Made by a program: the position numbers and the translations under genes
Notes under the pieces: generated by a model
What the model was told of the DNA's origin: nothing
Database searches by the model: none
The model's input: only the letters and a program-made list of their open reading frames with translations
In this document: piece after piece, positions 62,401 through 64,000 of the stretch
Position numbering within the stretch: position 1 is the first letter of the stretch
How the letters are laid out: each line of letters opens with the position of its first letter
Source: Fratercula arctica
Lineage: Eukaryota > Chordata > Aves > Charadriiformes > Alcidae
Direction of reading: 5' to 3'
Assembly: GCA_947846985.1 (NCBI GenBank)
Contig: CANTUZ010000011.1
Coordinates: 29,879,589 to 29,943,588 of the forward strand
DNA: 64,000 bases

Positions 62401-64000
62401 AGGAACCGTCAGCAAGAGCCAGTCTGAAGCTCACCACGGCCATTCCTTGCAGCTGGCTGATGGGTGTTTTGATTTGAGCTGTTCCTAAAACGTGAGAGCA
62501 CTTTCAAACTGAAGGCGTTAAACTTTTTCATGCGCTTTTAAGGGGCTGTCAACTTCAAAGCTCAGCGGTTTGTTTTTTTTTTTTTTTTTGTATTTTCAAA
62601 ATTTGAAGGTTGTTTTGGGCGCTACACCTGCCTCTCCTCATTGCCAATTTCTTGGGTGTTACACTCATACTTTTCTATTTTTAGGATGCGTTTTCTGTTC
62701 TCGTGGTGTATTGTAACATCCACAGAAAAACAGTCAGTGAAAGACGTTTTCTCTCCAGGAGAAACCCTAAAGTTTAATAATGGAAAGTTGTTGAGTGCAC
62801 TCAAGGAAATTAACTTTCAACATCTGGAAACTCCTTCCTGCTTGCTTCTTCGAATCCTGCTCATCTGTTATTACCATTAGCAGTAATAACGTGTCTTGAG
62901 ATAACCATAGGAGTTGACAGTGATCCCTGTAAAGTAGCAGCACAAAAATAAGAAAGGTAACTTGGATTTTAAAGCAGGTGTAGGAAAGTTCCACTTTCTG
63001 TTTCTACCCTGACTAGAAAGTCTGGGAAAGGAAATAAATGCATAGTTTATTTTACAAAACAGAAAGTCCCAACTTCTTTGGAGTAAAAAGACCCAACCAA
63101 CTAAACCTATTAATTGGCACTAGCGTTAGTGATAGCTACAGAGTTCTGACAAACGCAGGTATTTACTAGCCCTGTATAAAAGCAAGAAATACCTGTATTA
63201 TTTAGTGAGCGATTCCCACACTGCCGAGGGACAGATGAACTAAACAGAGCTGCCTTTTCCTTCCACAAGTTGTGTGCTTCAGTGCTGACAACTTCCAGCT
63301 GGTTAATCCTCCTTTGTTGCTGTTTCCCTTCCTCCCTTAAAGGCTACGGGCTGCCGGTTGTGTGCACGGACTGCAGCGGCAGCACGGACAGCATGAACGT
63401 CCACATTTACCCCAAGGAGTCGGAGTACTACTCCGAGAGCCTTAAGACTGTGGATAACACCTACCCAAACGCACTGAGCAGCAAGGAACGGAGTAGGAAG
63501 AGGGGTGCAGGCACCAGCCTTCTTCATCCTCAGCCGTGCAACGGGATTGCCAGCGGCAAGAGGGTGGAAACAGACGGGACCCTTTACCCCAGCAACCACG
63601 ACAGAATACGACCCGTCAGCACAACCAGCCCGCTGCTTGCAGATAAACATGGTACGTGTTTCCCAGGGGATGCCCTTTTATGCCCAGCTGTAATAAAATC
63701 CCATCCGGGTTATATCAGAGCCCTGTTTTCTCCCATCAGCTTTTTTTCACTGGCTCAAGGGCATGAACGATGCTGGCAGGCTGAGCATCAGCTAACCGCG
63801 CCGGGTCTTTGGGTTTTTTTGCAGGCTCTTCGCAAGCAGTAGCAAAGCCTTCAGAGCTTAACAACCTTAATTTGGTGAGAGCTTCACCGGCAGGAGGGTC
63901 ACTAAAGCAACTGAACGTGCTTCCCGAAATGTCCCCAACGCTACTGGATTTGCAGAGCGAAGCAGAAGTGAAGCAAGCTCTCCTGTCCAACGGATACGCA
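8387..64000 (+). CDS. LRIG1: LRIG1, partial gene (exons 2-19; 5' and 3' ends outside window)
   Basis: Spliced CDS: 8387-8458, 13353-13427, 32466-32603, 33602-33745, 35992-36135, 36987-37130, 42116-42259, 46192-46272, 51705-51776, 53086-53157, 55733-55896, 57746-58066, 58718-58999, 59573-59992, 61323-61445, 62052-62198, 63343-63651 and 63825-64000 (open). All junctions are GT-AG and the frame stays open for about 1009 codons. Domain order is 15 LRRs, LRR C-cap, three Ig domains, one transmembrane helix and a cytoplasmic tail, which is the LRIG architecture. The paralogue call rests on the Ig1 and Ig2 sequence, the transmembrane segment and tail blocks such as [13 protein letters not shown] and TLYPSNHDR, which I recognise from LRIG1 rather than LRIG2 or LRIG3. 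Known family role: plasma-membrane negative regulator of ErbB, MET and RET signalling, partly through Cbl recruitment, with a shed ectodomain. Exon 1 (signal peptide, LRR N-cap) is missing to the left. Exon numbers assume one upstream coding exon. Confidence 0.95.
9585..9622. repeat. 19-bp tandem duplication
   Basis: Two adjacent copies of TTGCTAGGGATCATGACTA, the second with one T-to-C change. No known element is evident. Confidence 0.85.
12180..12445. promoter_or_regulatory. Intronic CpG-rich segment with YY1-like motif
   Basis: About 16 CpG dinucleotides occur in roughly 265 bp by eye, against a CpG-poor intronic background. CAAGATGGC at 12435-12443 resembles the core of a YY1 site, which often sits at the 5' end of TATA-less transcripts. 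It lies between exons 2 and 3, about 0.9 kb upstream of exon 3, so it could be a small internal promoter or an enhancer. This is inference from composition and one motif; a chance GC-rich patch is equally possible. Confidence 0.35.
13353..13427 (+). CDS. LRIG1: LRIG1 exon 3: LRR 2
   Basis: A 75-bp exon encoding a 25-residue repeat, [25 protein letters not shown] with the split codon at each end. [12 protein letters not shown] closely matches the corresponding block I recall from mammalian LRIG1. It is one residue longer than the canonical 24-residue unit, in the loop before SVRSLYL. Acceptor TTTTAG and donor GTAAGT bound it, and both introns are phase 2. The next exon is 19 kb downstream, so this exon and exon 2 together are isolated from the rest of the ectodomain coding sequence. 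Confidence 0.94.
13777..13793. repeat. poly(T) homopolymer, 17 bp
   Basis: Uninterrupted run of 17 T about 350 bp after exon 3. No attached retroposon body was recognised on the minus strand. Confidence 0.8.
17055..17107 (+). other. Candidate recursive splice site (AG|GTGAGA)
   Basis: Within intron 3, a branch-point-like CTCACTAAC at 17057-17065 is followed about 38 nt later by GTGCCAG ending at 17101. The very next bases are GTGAGA, a good donor. An acceptor abutting a donor is the hallmark of recursive splicing, which is known for some long vertebrate introns. The pyrimidine tract between them is only moderate. Recognition is by motif only. Confidence 0.3.
17917..17944. repeat. 14-bp tandem duplication
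   Basis: Two perfect adjacent copies of ATATCATGTAAAAT in intron 3. Confidence 0.85.
19025..19085 (+). repeat. Possible MIR-like SINE fragment
   Basis: TGCTAATTGCTGTACAAAC, then GACCCCCAGGAGACTTAGTCTGC, resembles the part of the amniote MIR-type SINE body upstream of the CTAAATAGACAAGACAGAC block seen near 5005. It is short and diverged, so this is a weak call. Confidence 0.4.
21139..21157. repeat. Interrupted poly(T) tract
   Basis: Two T runs separated by a single C. Confidence 0.75.
25707..25745. repeat. A-rich (GAAAA)n-like simple repeat
   Basis: About 40 bp consisting only of A and G after the first few bases, with irregular AGAAA and AGAAAA units. Confidence 0.75.
26156..26232. repeat. 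G/T-only low-complexity tract
   Basis: About 75 bp almost free of A and C, with G runs of 2-6 separated by T runs. Two-tier G-quadruplex formation on the + strand is conceivable, but only two or three runs reach three or more G. Confidence 0.6.
27515..28265. promoter_or_regulatory. Candidate intronic regulatory block (conserved-element-like)
   Basis: About 750 bp of intron 3 lacking simple repeats. It is dense in bHLH, homeodomain and nuclear-receptor style words, for example CAGCTG at about 27946-27951, ATCGATT near 28009, GGGATTAAAG near 28193 and TAATTCAGGC near 27813. It has more CpG than its surroundings. Intronic enhancers often read this way, but conservation cannot be tested from a single sequence. 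Confidence 0.25.
28994..29112 (+). repeat. MIR-like SINE remnant
   Basis: GGGTAAACCAGAGGTAGAGA, then GGGGTTAAGAAAGCTGCCGA, then AGTGCCAGAGCTGGGAATAG follow the order of the MIR core and tail (a GAGGTTAAG-type word, then a GCAGAGCCGGGATT-type word). Divergence is high, as expected for an amniote-age SINE. Confidence 0.65.
32466..32603 (+). CDS. LRIG1: LRIG1 exon 4: LRR 3-4
   Basis: A 138-bp exon (46 residues) encoding two repeats. The first is [19 protein letters not shown] and the second contains [16 protein letters not shown], ending at HIKEL. The GCF cysteine is shared with mammalian LRIG1 as I recall it. Acceptor GTTTCAG and donor GTGAGT bound it, and both introns are phase 2. It is the first of the clustered ectodomain exons after the 19-kb intron. 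In this family the LRR array forms a curved solenoid outside the cell. Confidence 0.95.
32604..33601 (+). other. LRIG1 intron 4
   Basis: A phase-2 intron of about 1 kb with a GTGAGT donor and TTATTGCAG acceptor. No repeats or other features were recognised. Confidence 0.9.
33602..33745 (+). CDS. LRIG1: LRIG1 exon 5: LRR 5-6
   Basis: A 144-bp exon encoding exactly two 24-residue repeats: [18 protein letters not shown], then [19 protein letters not shown], ending RLTQL. The [11 protein letters not shown] block is essentially identical to mammalian LRIG1 as I recall it. Acceptor TTGCAG and donor GTGAGT bound it; phase 2 on both sides. Exons 5, 6, 7 and 8 all have this length and phase, as if built from a duplicated two-repeat module. 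Confidence 0.96.
33746..35991 (+). other. LRIG1 intron 5
   Basis: A 2.2-kb phase-2 intron, GTGAGT to GATTTTAG. It contains only unremarkable AT-rich intronic sequence. Confidence 0.9.
35992..36135 (+). CDS. LRIG1: LRIG1 exon 6: LRR 7-8
   Basis: A 144-bp exon encoding two repeats: [18 protein letters not shown], then [19 protein letters not shown] followed by WGLAKMQVL. The sequence is very close to mammalian LRIG1. N-I-S in RNNISK is a potential N-glycosylation site. Acceptor TTTTAG and donor GTAAGT bound it; phase 2 on both sides. The strong conservation in this central part of the solenoid fits a structural or partner-binding role, though the partner surface cannot be read from sequence. 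Confidence 0.97.
36136..36986 (+). other. LRIG1 intron 6
   Basis: An 851-bp phase-2 intron, GTAAGT to TTCTCCACAG. No additional features were seen. Confidence 0.9.
36987..37130 (+). CDS. LRIG1: LRIG1 exon 7: LRR 9-10
   Basis: A 144-bp exon encoding two repeats: [18 protein letters not shown], then [19 protein letters not shown], ending [20 protein letters not shown] is a block I recognise from LRIG1. N-N-S is a potential glycosylation site. The cysteine in WSFCQKL replaces the usual LRR hydrophobic position and is shared with the mammalian protein. Acceptor CCACAG and donor GTAAGT bound it; phase 2 on both sides. Confidence 0.97.
37131..42115 (+). other. LRIG1 intron 7
   Basis: A 5-kb phase-2 intron, GTAAGT to TTTCCTCAG. 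It includes a short CAT triplet run at 39521-39532 and a T run near 40560. Several open frames of 100-140 codons on both strands lack recognisable domains and are treated as chance. Confidence 0.85.
42116..42259 (+). CDS. LRIG1: LRIG1 exon 8: LRR 11-12
   Basis: A 144-bp exon encoding two repeats: [18 protein letters not shown], then [19 protein letters not shown], ending [12 protein letters not shown] in YNNLTR is a potential glycosylation site. LSHNSI and [10 protein letters not shown] are LRIG1-like blocks. Acceptor CCTCAG and donor GTAAGT bound it; phase 2 on both sides. This is the last of the four consecutive 144-bp two-repeat exons. Confidence 0.96.
42260..46191 (+). other. LRIG1 intron 8
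   Basis: A 3.9-kb phase-2 intron, GTAAGT to CTCTCTAG. It holds an A run near 42832 and a candidate regulatory block at about 43930-44310. No coding exon was recognised. Confidence 0.85.
43930..44310. promoter_or_regulatory. Candidate intronic enhancer-like block
   Basis: A compact block with TTTAATTATGGCC near 44073, a SOX-like ACAATG at 44170-44175 immediately followed by ATTAACAA, and CTATTCAAATAGAG near 44132. A G-rich run (GAGGGGGGAGGAGG) lies at its left edge near 43975. The density of developmental factor-type words and absence of repeats suggest an enhancer. No conservation data are available here. Confidence 0.25.
46192..46272 (+). CDS. LRIG1: LRIG1 exon 9: LRR 13
   Basis: An 81-bp exon encoding a 27-residue repeat, with [18 protein letters not shown] then TGLENLSKL. 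The three extra residues lie in the GTIEDTNG loop, a lengthened repeat also present in mammalian LRIG1 as I recall it. Acceptor CTCTAG and donor GTGAGT bound it; phase 2 on both sides. From here to exon 11 the exons carry one repeat each. Confidence 0.96.
46273..51704 (+). other. LRIG1 intron 9
   Basis: A 5.4-kb phase-2 intron, GTGAGT to AACTGCAG. It includes a C run near 47016, a purine-rich stretch at about 47240-47920 and a candidate regulatory block at 48535-49260. No further exon was recognised. Confidence 0.85.
48535..49260. promoter_or_regulatory. Candidate intronic enhancer block with TCF/LEF-like site
   Basis: About 700 bp of repeat-free sequence. It has CCTTTGATCT at 48721-48730, a good match to the TCF/LEF word, plus AATTAATAATCA near 48673, TTCTAATTATTC near 48962 and CGTGTAATTACAC near 49088. 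LRIG1 is known as a stem-cell marker in Wnt-responsive epithelia, so a TCF site would make sense. Functional status is inference. Confidence 0.3.
51705..51776 (+). CDS. LRIG1: LRIG1 exon 10: LRR 14
   Basis: A 72-bp exon encoding a 24-residue repeat: [19 protein letters not shown], ending [16 protein letters not shown] matches mammalian LRIG1 as I recall it. Acceptor AACTGCAG and donor GTGAGT bound it; phase 2 on both sides. Confidence 0.96.
51777..53085 (+). other. LRIG1 intron 10
   Basis: A 1.3-kb phase-2 intron, GTGAGT to GTTCTGCAG. No repeats or other features were recognised. Confidence 0.9.
53086..53157 (+). CDS. LRIG1: LRIG1 exon 11: LRR 15
   Basis: A 72-bp exon encoding the last 24-residue repeat: [19 protein letters not shown], ending SLRQL. 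With exons 2-10 this brings the count to 15 repeats, the number expected for LRIG proteins. Acceptor TTCTGCAG and donor GTAAGT bound it; phase 2 on both sides. Confidence 0.96.
53158..55732 (+). other. LRIG1 intron 11 (contains CR1)
   Basis: A 2.6-kb phase-2 intron, GTAAGT to CCCTGCAG. It carries the only clear LINE insertion in the window, an antisense CR1 fragment at about 54513-54800. Confidence 0.9.
54513..54800 (-). mobile_element. CR1 LINE, 3' fragment, antisense to LRIG1
   Basis: The left end shows CACAGAATCATAGAATCAT, the reverse complement of the short ATTCTATG-type repeats that end CR1 elements. It is followed by TTAGGTTGGAAAAGACCC, ATCATCAAGTCCAACC, CCTGAGCAGCCTATTCCAGT and GAAGAATTTTTTCCTAATGT, all familiar words of the avian CR1 3' region in reverse complement. 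The element is therefore a 5'-truncated CR1 on the minus strand. The right (truncation) boundary is approximate. It is the strongest evidence that the DNA is avian. Confidence 0.93.
55733..55896 (+). CDS. LRIG1: LRIG1 exon 12: LRR C-terminal cap
   Basis: A 164-bp exon encoding the cysteine-rich cap: [20 protein letters not shown], then [17 protein letters not shown], ending in SFVC. The CDC, the later C in ATCAHPE and the C in SFVC are the four cysteines of a typical LRRCT. The exon enters in phase 2 and leaves in phase 1, so it is the adaptor between the LRR exon set and the Ig exon set. Acceptor CCCTGCAG and donor GTAAGT bound it. A 286-codon antisense open frame crosses it and is considered a shadow. 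Confidence 0.97.
55897..57745 (+). other. LRIG1 intron 12
   Basis: A 1.85-kb phase-1 intron, GTAAGT to TTCTCTTAG. It contains an A run near 56327 and a 23-bp-period tandem duplication at 57551-57590, close to exon 13. Confidence 0.9.
57551..57590. repeat. 23-bp tandem duplication with acceptor-like TTTTGCAG
   Basis: GTGGAGTTTTGCAGCAG occurs at 57551-57567 and again at 57574-57590. Both copies contain TTTTGCAGCAG, which looks like a NAGNAG acceptor, about 155-180 bp before the true exon 13 start. Confidence 0.85.
57746..58066 (+). CDS. LRIG1: LRIG1 exon 13: Ig-like domain 1
   Basis: A 321-bp phase 1-1 exon encoding the first Ig-like C2 domain. It starts [19 protein letters not shown], has the first-strand cysteine in [13 protein letters not shown], the core tryptophan in FAWKKDNEM, and the second cysteine in [13 protein letters not shown], ending KARLTVN. 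SSSSSP and [10 protein letters not shown] are blocks I associate with LRIG1. The Ig domains are extracellular and, with the LRRs, mediate binding to ErbB-family receptors in the known protein. Acceptor TTCTCTTAG and donor GTGAGT bound it. Confidence 0.98.
58067..58717 (+). other. LRIG1 intron 13
   Basis: A 651-bp phase-1 intron, GTGAGT to CTTTATCAG, with a strong T-rich polypyrimidine tract. No other feature was seen. Confidence 0.92.
58718..58999 (+). CDS. LRIG1: LRIG1 exon 14: Ig-like domain 2
   Basis: A 282-bp phase 1-1 exon encoding the second Ig-like domain. It starts [16 protein letters not shown], has the first cysteine in [13 protein letters not shown], the tryptophan in IAWQKDGG and the second cysteine in [13 protein letters not shown], ending NATLTVL. 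N-A-T is a potential glycosylation site. The central [13 protein letters not shown] block is very strongly conserved in this family. Acceptor TTATCAG and donor GTAAGA bound it. Confidence 0.98.
59000..59572 (+). other. LRIG1 intron 14
   Basis: A 573-bp phase-1 intron, GTAAGA to CCCCTGCAG. An A-rich run lies near 59504-59520. Nothing else was recognised. Confidence 0.92.
59573..59992 (+). CDS. LRIG1: LRIG1 exon 15: Ig-like domain 3, transmembrane helix, juxtamembrane
   Basis: A 420-bp phase 1-1 exon. It begins [16 protein letters not shown], with Ig3 cysteines in [12 protein letters not shown] and [12 protein letters not shown] and the tryptophan in [10 protein letters not shown] short stalk containing GCRKDRTT precedes a 24-residue hydrophobic segment, then the stop-transfer QTRKK and [10 protein letters not shown]. 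Known LRIG1 ectodomains are shed by metalloprotease cleavage near the membrane, which would fall in this exon's product. The donor, CAG|GTAGCT, lacks the usual +5 G and is weaker than the others. Read-through adds 43 residues before a stop at 60121-60123. Confidence 0.97.
59878..59949 (+). other. LRIG1: Transmembrane segment of LRIG1
   Basis: Twenty-four consecutive hydrophobic or small residues, starting VGIITIAVV and ending WVCIIY, are flanked by basic residues RKDRTT outside and QTRKK inside. This gives a type I orientation, with the tail cytoplasmic. Confidence 0.95.
59993..61322 (+). other. LRIG1 intron 15
   Basis: A 1.3-kb phase-1 intron, GTAGCT to GCTCTAG. The exon 15 frame stays open for 43 codons into the intron. 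A 14-bp tandem duplication lies at 60911-60940. Confidence 0.9.
60911..60940. repeat. 14-bp tandem duplication
   Basis: Two adjacent copies of CCTGTTCTCCAGAG followed by CC, in intron 15. Confidence 0.85.
61323..61445 (+). CDS. LRIG1: LRIG1 exon 16: cytoplasmic tail, proximal block
   Basis: A 123-bp phase 1-1 exon (41 residues). It starts with the split D codon, then [20 protein letters not shown], and ends [22 protein letters not shown] is among the most conserved tail motifs of LRIG proteins as I recall them and supports the LRIG1 call. In the mammalian protein the tail is implicated in Cbl recruitment to ErbB receptors, but no specific binding site is claimed here. Acceptor GCTCTAG and donor GTGAGA bound it. 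Confidence 0.97.
61446..62051 (+). other. LRIG1 intron 16
   Basis: A 606-bp phase-1 intron, GTGAGA to GTTACAG. The acceptor is immediately followed by GTATGT (see the exon 17 finding). Confidence 0.9.
62052..62198 (+). CDS. LRIG1: LRIG1 exon 17: cytoplasmic tail, middle block
   Basis: A 147-bp phase 1-1 exon (49 residues). It starts [10 protein letters not shown] and contains [17 protein letters not shown], then MLVPDKT. CRQPKLC aligns with a block I recall from human LRIG1. The paired cysteines near the membrane-proximal tail could be lipidation or metal sites, which is unproven. The exon opens with GTATGT, which is donor-like, and its own donor GTACAA is weak. Skipping it would keep the frame. 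Confidence 0.93.
62296..62311. repeat. poly(A) homopolymer, 16 bp
   Basis: Uninterrupted run of 16 A in intron 17. It would encode a lysine run if the intron were retained. Confidence 0.85.
62573..62589. repeat. poly(T) homopolymer, 17 bp
   Basis: Uninterrupted T run in intron 17. With the upstream A run it could form a hairpin of about 16 bp in the pre-mRNA with a loop of about 260 nt. Confidence 0.8.
63343..63651 (+). CDS. LRIG1: LRIG1 exon 18: cytoplasmic tail, long variable block
   Basis: A 309-bp phase 1-1 exon (103 residues). It contains [19 protein letters not shown], then [20 protein letters not shown], a polybasic KERSRKRG, and [12 protein letters not shown] near the end. VCTDC and TLYPSNHDR align with LRIG1 blocks. 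The region between them differs considerably from what I recall of the human tail, so the tail evolves faster than the ectodomain. Several tyrosines in acidic or serine-rich surroundings are possible phosphorylation sites (inference). Acceptor CTTAAAG has a purine-rich end; donor GTACGT. Confidence 0.95.
63652..63824 (+). other. LRIG1 intron 18 (173 bp)
   Basis: The shortest intron in the window, GTACGT to TTTTTTGCAG. It has no stop in the exon 18 frame. Its length is not a multiple of three, so retention shifts exon 19 and ends at a stop at 63840-63842. Confidence 0.92.
63825..64000 (+). CDS. LRIG1: LRIG1 exon 19: distal cytoplasmic tail, cut by window end
   Basis: A 5' portion of 176 bp of what should be the terminal coding exon. 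It encodes [20 protein letters not shown], then [17 protein letters not shown], and reaches LLSNGYA at the edge. LLSNGYA corresponds to a block I recall as LVSNGHL in human LRIG1, which lies about 35 residues before the C-terminus. The stop codon and 3'UTR are therefore expected just right of the window. Acceptor TTTTTTGCAG. Confidence 0.92.

Larger units (their letters stand above)
62199..63342 (+). other. LRIG1 intron 17
   Basis: A 1.1-kb phase-1 intron, GTACAA to CCTTAAAG. It holds poly(A) at 62296-62311, poly(T) at 62573-62589 and an AATAAA hexamer at 63033-63038. The exon 17 frame stays open for 48 codons into the intron. Confidence 0.9.

Noticed and set aside
8387..64000. Assignment of the gene to LRIG2 or LRIG3
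   Set aside because: The overall architecture fits all three paralogues, but Ig1, Ig2, the transmembrane segment and the tail anchors match what I recognise as LRIG1, including [13 protein letters not shown] and TLYPSNHDR.
1..64000. CRISPR arrays, rRNA, tRNA, bacterial or phage-type systems
   Set aside because: No direct-repeat/spacer pattern or RNA-gene signature was seen. The window is intron-exon vertebrate DNA.

Overview
The window is vertebrate nuclear DNA, almost certainly from a bird. An 8-bp-ended CR1 LINE fragment of the avian type lies at about 54513-54800. Otherwise interspersed repeats are sparse, with a few MIR-like SINE remnants, and the only gene found is split into small exons with canonical GT-AG introns.

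That gene is LRIG1 (leucine-rich repeats and immunoglobulin-like domains protein 1), on the + strand. Eighteen coding exons can be joined with no frame break from 8387 to the right edge, giving about 1009 codons. They are taken to be exons 2-19. The first exon (signal peptide and LRR N-cap) lies left of the window, and the C-terminus, stop codon and 3'UTR lie to the right. In order the exons encode 15 leucine-rich repeats (exons 2-11), a cysteine-rich LRR C-cap (exon 12), three Ig-like domains (exons 13, 14 and most of 15), a single transmembrane helix (end of exon 15) and a cytoplasmic tail (end of exon 15 to exon 19). Every LRR intron is phase 2 and every intron from the C-cap onward is phase 1.

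Layout: 1-8386 is the end of intron 1. Exons 2 and 3 are widely spaced (8.4 and 13.4 kb). A 19-kb intron 3 fills 13428-32465. Exons 4-12 are spread over 32-56 kb with introns of 0.85-5.4 kb, and exons 13-19 are packed into the last 6.3 kb. No tRNA, rRNA, CRISPR array or second protein gene was recognised. The remaining open frames look like chance or antisense shadows.

From knowledge of the family, LRIG1 is a single-pass membrane protein that restrains ErbB and other receptor tyrosine kinases and marks epithelial stem cells. Nothing in the window amounts to an undescribed system. The points most worth a second look concern RNA processing and regulation: a recursive-splice-like site in intron 3, a donor-like sequence at the start of exon 17, weak donors after exons 15 and 17 that would yield tail-truncated receptors if the introns were retained, an intronic CpG cluster with a YY1-like motif, and several intronic blocks that read like conserved enhancers.
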